From assembly GCA_019915135.1 (NCBI GenBank), contig JAHLMK010000015.1, forward strand, positions 868,001 to 932,000: DNA of 64,000 nucleotides, written 5' to 3'. A program made the position numbers and the translations under genes. The stretch comes from Strobilurus pachycystidiatus. Lineage: Eukaryota; Basidiomycota; Agaricomycetes; Agaricales; Physalacriaceae. Position 1 is the first letter of the stretch; the number at the start of each line of letters is the position of its first letter. The notes under the pieces are model-generated. The model worked only from the letters and a program-made list of their open reading frames with translations, ran no database searches and was not told the origin of the DNA. This document shows positions 1-9,560 of this stretch, in pieces.

Positions 1-776
1 TGTCGGGAAACCCTCATCATCATCGTCACCGTCCTCATCGCGTTCCCGGTCGTCATCCTCATCAACCCCAAAGCTCTCTGGTATGATCCTAAGTGGGTCC
101 GCTGGAGGAATGATGTGCGTCTCTTCGGGTGTTGGGACGCTGGCAGGATTGGGCGTTGACGTCCTGTCTGGGAATGTCGTCCCGCGTTCCGCATCATTCG
201 CATTGCTTGTGGCTGCCACAAAGATTGGGGCGATGGTCCTTGTTGAAGTAACGGGAAAGAGATTGACATTTTCTTGAAGCTAGTATTTGAAGTTAGGCAG
301 ACAGTAGACACAGGACAATGGAAAGCATACCTGGGATTGCGAAGTGCCGAATCTATATATTTTATGGCGTCTGCGTCTTTTTTGCGCTCCGGAGTCCGAC
401 TCGCCATCATCTGTCTCACTGGTCTCTGTCTCGTCGTCTTGTTCTCCGAGTTGAGGTTGCGAGGCTTTGGGAGGTCGTCCTCTTGGCCGCTTTACAAGGG
501 GCTGACCATCTGGTAAGTCTTGCACAACCTTGCGTGGACGTCCGCGTGGGCGCTTGGGGGGCGGCGGCTCCAGAGGATCCCTGAGTTTTGGTGGTCGTCC
601 TCGTCCTCGCTTTGCAGGTACTGAAGCAGATACAGACTCTGCTAGTGGGTAAGCACCGAGCTGGAGAAGAGAGAAGGATACACACCATCACACTGGGGAG
701 AATATTCGTCTCCAGACATCTCATCGTCTCCTTCAGACAGAGTGCTGACCGCGCGAGTCTCTTCGTTGTTTTGCAT
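1..776 (-). CDS. AT-hook DNA-binding protein, 3' part lost at the window edge
   Basis: Reading on the minus strand, three AT-hook motifs follow one another between about 620 and 460: KRGRGRPPK, KRPRGRPRK and KRPRGRPPK. AT-hooks bind the minor groove of AT-rich DNA, so a nuclear chromatin or transcription role is likely. Upstream is an acidic stretch (MQNNEETRAVSTLSEGDDE). Downstream come a DETETSETDDGESDSG acidic run and a basic KRRRRHK run. A GTATGC..AG intron lies at about 277-329. After it, a Pro/Thr/Asp-rich frame stays open to base 1, so the C-terminus is outside the window. The ATG at 776 is a choice, not a certainty. The frame between it and the first AT-hook is broken by a stop, and a short intron must lie near 640-700. 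I cannot name the protein further. Confidence 0.6.
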
Positions 777-2623
777 GGGCGGATAGTCGTTCTGGGCCGT
801 TGGGGAGGTGAAGAATGGATTCAGACAGGATTAATCGTATGAAACGATGTATTAAGATAAAATAAAGAGGGGGACGGACGCGCGCAGACGCGCGCGGTAT
901 AGAGTACGAGAGTTGGGTTGATGTTAAAAGGGCCGTCTGCTCCTTTCGAGACTGTGGCCGATGCCTGGGAAAGAATAGCCATTTTCATTGAAACTCCGAC
1001 GATGACAACCCGAGATAACAAAACACCAGCATACGAATCGAGCCCAAACATGGATCAACATAACGCTGCTCTCTCCTCAACCACTACCTCCCTCAGCCGC
1101 GCCCTCGAAACTGCCGGTCTACGGGTTCAGCTGCACGATACTCTTCGTCCCGTCGCCCCCGCCCTACAACTTTCGCACCCCAACGCTCGAGCTTATACTG
1201 GACGACCACGTTGAATTGCTTTTGGAAGACGGCCACCCAAACACTCGACGACGACGACCCGAATGCCCGACGACAAATACCTAAATGCCTGACGACGACG
1301 ACCCGAGCGCCTGACGACGACGACCCGAGCGCCTGACGACGACGACCCGAGCGCCTGACGACGACGACCCGAGCGCCTGACGACGACGACCCGAGCCTCT
1401 GACGACGACGACCCGAGCCTCTGACGACGACGACCAGCACGCCTGACGACGACGACCCGCACGCCTGACGACGGCTACCCGAACGCCTGACAACAACGAC
1501 CCGAACGCTAGACAACGACCCACTGGACGCCAAACCACGACGTATTCACTAGATTGTGAGACCACTGGACGTCCGGCGCCGCCCGAGCCTGTTGACTCTC
1601 CCGCACTTAGACGATAACGACCAGTGTGTTGTCATTTGGCTCCGCTCGTGGCACTGTAATTAGAAATCTGCCTGTACCTAAATACTTTTATGCAACCATT
1701 TGCCCCACCTTTTGTTCGATGTGGTTTGGATGTCGTGTCACCGTTCCGGTTCCAATCTGTTCCCGATTTGATACAATAGTGGGAACGTCGGCTTCATATG
1801 ATGCTGTATTTGGTTATCGTCACCGGAAATCTTTATGAGTACGGGGCAGGACCGTAGTCGATATGCCAAATCATAGGTGTTTATGTTTCTCGCAGGTCCA
1901 CTATAGTAAGGTTATGATCTGTGGTATAAAGATGATACAATATTATAGTGATTACACGACGTGACAGTGAATTATGACACCCCATCAACTTTTCCCAGAT
2001 TTGCTGATGTACGAGTAACACTTATTGCGCGACGGGAAAAGCTATGAAAATGACGATGAGTTGGCTGGGGCCGCCGAAAGCATGTGCAAGAAAGACACTG
2101 TCGAGACTCATGGCAGAGCTGAGAGGTTCAAGCCAGCTGATGGACCAACAACATCTGAATGGTACTGGATGATGGGAAGGAACCAGCGTGATATGAGGAG
2201 CGCAGCAGGGACAAAAGAAGAAAGCAGAGGAGAGGCCCGCGTGGGTACGATGATGGTCCATCCAGCCGCCATAGAAAGCGATGGAGAAAAGTGGTTATCT
2301 GCCGTCTTGCAGAGCACACTGGATGAACAGCGACCGGCAGCTCCAGAAGGTCGTGGGAATGACGAGGAGAAGGGCGCCGTCGCGCCCGCACCTGCCTAAT
2401 CGGGCACCCTGGTCGCGTGGAAGTCAAATACTTCAGACAACGTTCAGTCGTGGCTGCCCTACGTCTACTCTACAGTAGCCGTTCTAGACTCACGTATATT
2501 CAGCTGGCAGCATCACCAAGTTTCAATTGTAACCTTTGAACACCGAAACTTTGAAAGGTAGACCGCGATCGACGGACCCTGTGAATAATTACCTCATCAC
2601 AGCAGCTTGCTTTCTGCCACATC
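777..2623. other. Intergenic region without a convincing gene
   Basis: Apart from the minisatellite I find no recognisable gene. A 124-codon plus-strand ORF (2025-2399) has no known motif. A short plus-strand ORF beginning MDQHNAALSS at 1050 resembles a first exon, but no following exon could be joined to it. Both are left unannotated. Confidence 0.5.
1237..1515. repeat. 22-bp minisatellite, about 13 units
   Basis: Tandem units of 22 bp contain CTGACGACGACGACCCGAG. The central five or six units are nearly identical and those at both ends are degenerate. Because 22 is not a multiple of three, the array reads through in all three minus-strand frames as cycling Arg/Ser/Val-rich peptides. The long minus-strand ORFs here are artefacts of the repeat, not genes. 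Confidence 0.9.
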
Positions 2624-3931
2624 ATGGCGCCGAGACACTCGACTGGGAACACCAGCGACTACGAAGACGACGGCGACGACGGCGAATACTCTGATCACGA
2701 CACTAGTGGCTCTTATCGACTAGTCAATGCCCTGAAAGTACCTCGAGCTACGGTTGGTGTCTTGTTCTCCACTACATCAACTCATCACGTTGATGCCACT
2801 TGTAGACGTACACCGCACAAGCGCTATACGGTCCGTCCTTCACCAATCAAGGTCACTAGCTCATGTTCATACTATCCTGCAGACCAGATACACAGCGGCG
2901 ATGTTGATTTGGATCCAGAGTATCAGCGCGATGTTGTTTGGGCGAAAGACAAGCAGACGCGGTTGATAGATTCCGTGCTCCGAAATTTTTACATCCCGCC
3001 TGTCATCTTCGGTACGTGGCCGTGCAAGTTCTCTTTATACGCTATTAACGATAGAATCTCAGCTGTCAACGCTCACTCCGATGGCAGCGAAACCAAGACC
3101 TGTATTGATGGCAAACAGCGTCTAACGTCGATCCACCGCTTCATGGACGGCCTCATACCCCACATTGATCCCTACACCAACAAAAAGTACTACTACAAGA
3201 ACGCCACCTCTACATCGTCGCGCCAACTTCTTCCTACCCAGTACAAACGTCTTTTCGCCAACAAGCAGGTCGTCTGTGTCGAGTATACTGACCTCAGTCC
3301 GGAGGACGAGCGCGACATATTCAAGCGCGTTCAGATGGGCATGGCTCTCACCCCCGCGGAGAAGCTCGGCGCCAACGACACACCTCGCAGTAACTGGATC
3401 AAGGAGCTATGTGCAGGACAAGTTGTCCCCAATCTTCCCTTTGCGAAGAACAGAGGATCCAACTTTCGCGTTGTTGCGTCGATGCTGTTCAACGTTTCGA
3501 GTTGGCCAGACGTCAAGGACGCTTCTGCCAAGGTGGACAAGTGGGTGGAGGCGAGGGACGCCATTCCTACTGCGTTCCGAAAGGATGTGGAGGACACATT
3601 GGACTTGATGTCGCGCATCAACTTCAGCCTCGAGGGCGCCAAGGCCAAGCGGGTCAGTCCCGTCGAGATGATCGGTCAGGCCATCTTGATGCATGTCAGG
3701 CGGAAGGCCGGGGTGGGTGAAAGCGAGCTGCAGAGGGAGTCGGAGGCGCTACACAACGAGATGATGGCGGCGTTCACTGATTTGCGGATGAACACGCGCT
3801 GTGGAACTTGGCTGATTTCCTGGTTAAAGGAGCGAGCAGCACAGCCTGTCTCTTTAAAGCGACCTCGAGACGAGGAAGAGTATAACCCACAGAAACTCCC
3901 CTCCCCAAAATTGACTTCTCCGAAACGATAA
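2624..3931 (+). CDS. DUF262 domain protein
   Basis: The model has four exons: 2624-2752, 2806-2830, 2883-3011 and 3063-3931, giving about 383 residues. The joins restore the reading PRATTYTAQALYDQIHS and then DVDLDPEYQRDVVW, followed by CIDGKQRLTSI. These are the conserved motifs of the DUF262 (ParB/sulfiredoxin-like fold) family. In bacteria this family occurs in restriction-like defence proteins. Basidiomycetes carry stand-alone versions of unknown function, often with a Ser/Lys-rich tail as here (SLKRPRDEEEYNPQKLPSPK). The N-terminus is acidic and low-complexity (DYEDDGDDGEYSDHD). The three introns of 53, 52 and 51 bp contain no in-frame stop, so an uncorrected single ORF of 435 codons exists. 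That ORF carries about 51 spurious residues. Confidence 0.85.
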   Translation: MAPRHSTGNTSDYEDDGDDGEYSDHDTSGSYRLVNALKVPRATVGVLFSTTSTHHVDATCRRTPHKRYTVRPSPIKVTSSCSYYPADQIHSGDVDLDPEYQRDVVWAKDKQTRLIDSVLRNFYIPPVIFGTWPCKFSLYAINDRISAVNAHSDGSETKTCIDGKQRLTSIHRFMDGLIPHIDPYTNKKYYYKNATSTSSRQLLPTQYKRLFANKQVVCVEYTDLSPEDERDIFKRVQMGMALTPAEKLGANDTPRSNWIKELCAGQVVPNLPFAKNRGSNFRVVASMLFNVSSWPDVKDASAKVDKWVEARDAIPTAFRKDVEDTLDLMSRINFSLEGAKAKRVSPVEMIGQAILMHVRRKAGVGESELQRESEALHNEMMAAFTDLRMNTRCGTWLISWLKERAAQPVSLKRPRDEEEYNPQKLPSPKLTSPKR

Positions 3932-4317
3932 TGATTTACGCACTTTACTCTATTTTCTGTAGCCACTTACCTTGTAAATTTATTGGGATTGGCTCAAGGG
4001 TCTGACCATCCATGTAATTCTATTTCACTCCCCTCAGTAAGCCTGATAACAAATTCCCATCGTCGGTACTACCGTCTGCATAGTGAACACTTGTAATGGG
4101 AGAGGTAGAGCAATACATACGGAGTTCCTTTCAGTGATACTTTCTTCTCATTGTAGGTGCACAATGGAAAGTGGGCGGTCAGTTGTTTATAAGAGCTTTT
4201 GTTCTTTCGTGCGTAGGAGGCCTGAATATGTCATGTGTAGTACAATGTGAATGCTAGCGATACATATTGCGTAGTGTGTATGAGTGAGATGCATGGAAGG
4301 AAAAGGAGGAACAATGG
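3932..4317. other. Convergent 3' flanks
   Basis: This is the gap between the DUF262 gene and the oppositely oriented Clp1-like gene. I see only likely 3' UTR sequence. Confidence 0.5.
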
Positions 4318-5136
4318 TCATATGAAAAGAGCAGCACGGTGCAGCCGCCATGCAACGTCGACGACCTCCCAGATCCCATCTTCGTGAATGCCCAAGGCGC
4401 GCATGTTGGTCCAGAGACCGTGGATGTGCTGCATCGACTGCAAGATGGATTGGCGCGAGTGTATGGAGTGAATCATCTTTGCGACGCGTTCCATGTCCGC
4501 CTCGTCGAGTTCAATGGGTTCTGATCCCGAGAGATGGGGCTGTCGCGGAAACATCTGCACACCGGGACACAGCGCGTTGAATAACACGTCTTGGCGGTGG
4601 CTGTACAGGTACTGTACTAGAGGACCGTAGCTCGGTGGATGGGGGAAGCAGAGCGTTTGCACGGGAAGGTGGTTTTCGGGAATGTTCTCTGGGTGCACAA
4701 GAGCAGGTAGATTGGTGCAGTGTGCGGCAATAATGTCTTCGTGGACAGCGTAGAGGGATACATTGCTGGATGAGGGCGCGAAGAGGGCGAGAGCATGAGT
4801 GGGAGGGACTGGTCCGGCGATGCGGGCTGGGACCGAGATGGGAAGGATGCTCGACGCGGCAGGCGGTGAGATGAATGACTGCGAGACCGCGTACAGCGCA
4901 CGGGGACCGACCTCTGCTGCGAGTCTGTCGAGGCAGAAGAGGTAGTCGGGCTCATCCATCTCTGGAGGGTACGCGGGGCGCGGAAGGTACTGAGGGATGG
5001 TTCCGCGGGCAAAGACACTGCTGGTGGCGCGAGTCAGGCGCTTCTGGTTGGTGACCGCGGCGACCTTGGCTCTGCAGGCCCTAGCCTGGCGCTTGTCGTT
5101 GACTGGGGTGTCGTTGCGGATAGTGAGGACGGCCAT
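4318..5136 (-). CDS. Clp1-like (clampless) protein
   Basis: This is a single uninterrupted ORF of 272 residues starting at a TATA-preceded ATG. The middle (LYAVHEDIIAAHCTNLPAL, then FPHPPSYGPLVQYLYSHRQD) and the C-terminal part (IHGLWTNMRALGIHEDGIW) match my recollection of Agaricomycete Clp1-like proteins. In Coprinopsis cinerea, Clp1 acts downstream of the A mating-type homeodomain factors. It is needed for clamp cell formation in the dikaryon. The family has no known catalytic motif and none is visible. These genomes often hold several Clp1-like paralogs, so this copy need not be the mating regulator itself. Assignment is by remembered motif pattern, not a search. Confidence 0.6.
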   Translation of the reverse strand: MAVLTIRNDTPVNDKRQARACRAKVAAVTNQKRLTRATSSVFARGTIPQYLPRPAYPPEMDEPDYLFCLDRLAAEVGPRALYAVSQSFISPPAASSILPISVPARIAGPVPPTHALALFAPSSSNVSLYAVHEDIIAAHCTNLPALVHPENIPENHLPVQTLCFPHPPSYGPLVQYLYSHRQDVLFNALCPGVQMFPRQPHLSGSEPIELDEADMERVAKMIHSIHSRQSILQSMQHIHGLWTNMRALGIHEDGIWEVVDVAWRLHRAALFI

Positions 5137-5192
5137 TTCTGAGATGGATAATGCTGCGGGTTATGCTGGGACAACACATGCTTTTCTTGGGT

Positions 5193-5201
5193 CCTTATAT
5201 A
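5193..5201 (-). promoter_or_regulatory. TATA box of the Clp1-like gene
   Basis: TATATAAGG reads on the minus strand about 57 bp upstream of the ATG at 5136, a normal spacing for a fungal core promoter with a short 5' UTR. Confidence 0.6.
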
Positions 5202-5922
5202 CGCGCGACGATCAAAAGGCAATTGAGGGACAATGGGAGCGATATAACCTGGGATGGAGAGCCAATCCGCGTGGCTGCACCTGTTGTGCAATCGCGTCAC
5301 GACCGACTTGCCAGAAAAGGCAGAAATCAATCCAATTGCTCTTCGTTCCTTCCAGCCTCTTGTGACGAAAAAGGGCATCCCCTTCTCCCTCGCACAGTGA
5401 CAATGCATACAGGACAAAGCGCGCTTGAAGCTTGCATGCGTCAGTAACAAAAGTAATTGTGTTGCTCTCCGCTGGTAACAATGGAAGTAAACAATTGCAA
5501 AACGTTCATTGTTAGTTTCACTTCAATTGTCGTTGACCCTTCGAAGTTCACAATCATCGTTTCCCTCTTCCGAGCTTGCCAGGTACTGGGCGAATCGTCG
5601 CCAAAGAGTGTCGGAGACTCGGCACCTCTACAATTCCTTCTGGCATCTTCTGGCATCCGCTCTCGACTGAGTACCGGCCCGGGCGCACACAGAGGCTAGA
5701 GCGTGATGGCTGCATGAGTCTTTCATCACAAGTACTTTCATCATGTACGAGGACAATTCCTCCTGTCTCTAGTATCGAGCTCACTGCGATGCGAGTCCTC
5801 CCAGTACGTCGCAGAATTTCACAGTTAATTTCACCTCATATTTTACTCATCCGTAAACTGGCAGTATATTTCTCAATCCGTGTTCCGCATTCGGGCCAGG
5901 GCATCACCGCAGCTTGAACTCG
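5202..5922. other. Divergent intergenic region
   Basis: About 720 bp lies between two genes transcribed away from each other. It should carry both promoters. I see no further structured feature. Confidence 0.5.
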
Positions 5923-6976
5923 ATGACGCGCTCCAGCTCTCCACCACCAACTGCCATGACCGCCGAGCCAGATGGTTCTCTGGTGGACAAGGTCGACTGC
6001 TCTTACATCACAGAGAGCGCTTCGGTCTCGACCAATGGCACAGACGTGGACGCGGACGCTGGCAAAGTGGCTGACAGGAAAGCAGCCGCAGCAGAAACGC
6101 TTCTCCTACGCAGGAAACGACTACAAGCGCAAATAGACTTGTCTCCATCTGTCGAGGAGTCAAAAGGCAGTCCGCATCCCGATACGCTCAAGAAAGAGAG
6201 CAGGAGGCGCTCGAGGTCGTCGGCTGGTCCCAAAGAGACTCCCCGTCCAGGTGAGCCATACCTTGTCTCCCGTGCTCTAGCGCTGATACTCGGGGATAAC
6301 AGGACGCACGATACTTAACGTTACATATCATGATTCATCTCTCAATCGTCCTCATCCGTCACCCACACCAAGCTCGCCACCTCCGGATCCCAAATCCATA
6401 TCTCGCCGACGTGATTTGCCATCTTCATCGACGCCACGTCTGAAAACACAGATTGTATCGGCTCCGTCAGAAAAGGGCTCGTCAGACTCTCCTTTGCCTC
6501 CCCATTGGCTAGCGGAGATCGAGCTGCGTCGGTCTCGTGAGTAGTTTACCGCCCAACGTGTTGCTTAGACTGATTCGCGTGAAATACTCCCAGAGCGTGC
6601 CGCGAGACGTGCACAGTCAAGGTCTTCCGACTCTAACCTTCCAGCCAAGACGCGCGACGCTTCTCGTACCTCGTCTGCCGCTTTGCATACTACTCGTTCA
6701 ATATCCCCAACCGATCCATACTCTCCTACCAAACAACGAGACGTGTCTTCCCCCCCACCTGGTGGTATGCCCACTCATACCAACCACGCACCACACGAAG
6801 TGTCAGCAAAGTCCTCCAGCAAGGTTACTGCTTCTTCTACCTTATCTGTCGATTCGCCGACTCATACGCACCACGCATCACACGCAGCGCCAGACAAGTC
6901 CTCAAGGAAAGGGTACGCTTATACGTGCCCTATTTCGGAAGCTTGTAACGATTATTCCTGGAGCCCCGTTCACTAA
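5923..6976 (+). CDS. Ser/Pro-rich hypothetical protein, three exons
   Basis: The ATG at 5923 starts MTRSSSPPPTAMTAEPDG. An intron (donor GTGAGC near 6251, acceptor near 6301) joins PRPG to RTILNVTYHDSS in frame. A second intron (GTGAGT near 6537 to CCCAG near 6593) joins ELRRSR to QRRAAQSRSS. The reading ends at TAA 6976. The protein is mostly low-complexity Ser/Pro/Thr/Arg. It holds a weak internal duplication (MPTHTNHAPHEVSAKSSSK and SPTHTHHASHAAPDKSSRK). No domain is recognised. The two phase-correct introns and the constant composition across exons support a real gene, probably an intrinsically disordered protein. Confidence 0.5.
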
Positions 6977-9560
6977 TATTTTCTCGTCCGGCATCTTCTC
7001 ATTCCACACACTCATCATGTTGTAGCATAGGCATAACAAAACACTGGAATATATAGCGCTTTCCTTGGCACTTAGCAACCGTCTGCAACGAAATTTGGCG
7101 CTATAGTCTCAAGCTTTATGCGCTTCGAATATGTTGTTCACTGACTGTCTAGATGGCTTACAAAGCGAGACGTCGGCGCTTTCTTCGGGCAGACGAGTCG
7201 CTATTCAAGATGAGTTGGGTCCAAGATCAACGACACGGGTTGTCGACTCACAAAGTCATTTGGATTTCCTTCAGTTGACTCGTGAACCATTCGTGATCTT
7301 CTCCTGGAACCAGAAAGTCCGCGAGAGAGTCAAGTATTCCCTGACGAGAACTCTACGCTCAACATACGATTGTGTTGACCGAGTGGACGATGATCTCCGG
7401 AGAATTGCAAAGAGATTCCGTTGTTGGGTGACAACTGGTGAGAGTCAGATGGATCCAGGAAAGTATAACTTCATTAGAGAAAGAACGCACTCAATGGTCA
7501 TCAATGTCATGGCCATGATATGATGGTGAGCCGAAACCTGGGGGGAAGATGCAGACCTCATGGCTGGAAAGGCATTGGCGCCCTTATTGCCAAGCAAAAA
7601 TGGGTGTCCGTACAGCGTGCTACGATAGTGCTACGGAAGTTCGAAAACACCGACGGGATGCAAGTAGCTGCCAGTGGTCGACCTTCTCTTGATACGGTGT
7701 GGCCAAAGGTCTGGATAAGACAGATCTATCATCACAGTCAGATGCACACGATGTCTGGATGACCTTGAACCACGGGAGAAGAGGCACACAAGTACGACGG
7801 TGTGCCTTTTGAATCATCTAAGTCGCGGCCATAGTTCCCAGGTCCAATCGTGGATGTGCTGCCGATTCAGCGCGCGGGCCAATTCCGTAGAATTCACCGA
7901 GCCGAAGAGAGAGCACACGGAGAGAAGCAACTGGTTTGCCATCATCGTCACAGTCGAGTAACCCAGAGCAAGGAACCGATATGATACCCATGGAAATTCT
8001 TTCCTTGAAGTTGAAGAAGTATCGGTCATTATACTCCATGCATCATAGCCTTCGCGTCGAGTGACCGCCCGAGTCCAAAATCGCGATCGGTCCACGGATA
8101 TACCGGTCAGAGGGCCGAACGTGAAACTTTCCCGCGCTCTTTACCCTGGACTCAACGCTCATCATCACTTTCGGCGCGCTGTCGCTCGTCAATCTCGGAC
8201 TCGACCACAGGGCATGATTCTCACCTACGCGGAGCGCTGGCAGTAGCATCGGGCATTGATTACCGCAACAAACGAGCCGCAGTAGCGAGCATAGAAGATG
8301 TGTACGTACAAATTTTCATCGCATTCCTGAATCCTCTGAAATATGAGGACATGTATTTCTCTCCACACTTCTAAACACCATTTTTCCCAGAGACCCAGCT
8401 CCAGTATCAAGGGAGGATGTGTATATGGCTAGTCGGCCGCATGTGGTGGTATCGAGAGGCTTCGGTGGATTGACATCTCTGATGGTATAGATCAGAATCA
8501 CCCTTCATCGAGGCCAAGTCGGAAAGAGCTTCAAGACAGACAATCACGACAATCCTCATCCTGTGCTCAGTGTCATCCTGACATCCATTCACATCCTCTT
8601 GCTCTCCATCGACATGCAGCTCATACAGCTCTGTAAATGCTGATTATCATCACGCAAATGCGGGTCTAGTCACATCATCTCAGTGCCCCTACCTCTTGAC
8701 GTGTGTAAAACCACCTCATCAGTAATAGTATGTCGCGTTTGGACCACCGGACTTGCACGGAGTTACTATCGGGCGGCATGGAGTTCCCATATCATTCCAC
8801 GGTCTGATTCTATCGAGTATGTGTACACGAGCTCGGAGTCAAGGATTCCTCTCGTAATCTCGCGCGCATTTGTGGGCGCTTTCCACCACGCATGGGAATT
8901 ACAAGTTTGATATGGCATGGCATGATGACCCTACGCGCGCCCAAACATGAGAGGATTAGGCCGATCGCTAGAGATGTGGCGATCAGTGCTTGTGGCAGTA
9001 CTGCATTTTATGACGGGTACCTTCTATTCGACGCCTTATGTACTGACAATTCCACCCGCAGAGCATCGGCGTCTCGTGATGGCTTCGAGACCACGAGAGG
9101 CGGTTCTCAAACTCACGCTTTCTCTAGCTTCTTCAGCTATTTATGTCTATATGAACTCCGTTCCCGAAATCACTCAGGATCGTATTGCGGCGTTTCCGTG
9201 TAAGTGTGTGTATGCATATCTTGTGGCTCTGTTCTAATGACTGGACTGTCTGCAGAGATGCTAATGCGACTTGTAAACGTCCCAACGTATCTGGTCCCAT
9301 CTGAGAAGGAGACTTTCCGAAGACTCCCACAGTGTTTTGCACGTTGTCTGACATCCTCTCCGGACCAAACGGTTCTGATCATCACGGCCCTGTGATGTTT
9401 AGACGCCCAGTGCCCACTCTAGCAATTTGAATTGATTTCTAGGCCGCGCCTGACGTTCCATCGGTGAAGTCCTCCATGCAGTCCCTTATAAGTATGATCT
9501 TTGTGTTTGAGCCCCTTTGCCTTCGCCCTTGCTTCGTCCGCGACCACCTCCTCATCCGAG
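6977..9560. other. 2.6 kb without a convincing gene
   Basis: Short ORFs occur on both strands, for example 7131-7523 plus, 130 codons, but none has a motif or joins to neighbours. A canonical-looking intron (GTAAGT..CTGCAG, 9200-9255, with a CTAATGA branch-like site) lies here. The sequence before it encodes a partly hydrophobic peptide (about 8947-9199). Splicing it in the best frame creates a stop at once. This may be the remnant of a gene. Confidence 0.4.

Noticed and set aside
1093..1565. Three long minus-strand ORFs rich in Arg, Ser and Val
   Set aside because: They are the 22-bp minisatellite read in its three frames, with no start or end conserved.
2025..2399. 124-codon plus-strand ORF with acidic composition
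   Set aside because: Does not begin in a convincing start context and shows no domain or intron support.
7131..7523. 130-codon plus-strand ORF
   Set aside because: No motif, no splice partners and no matching neighbours. It could be chance.
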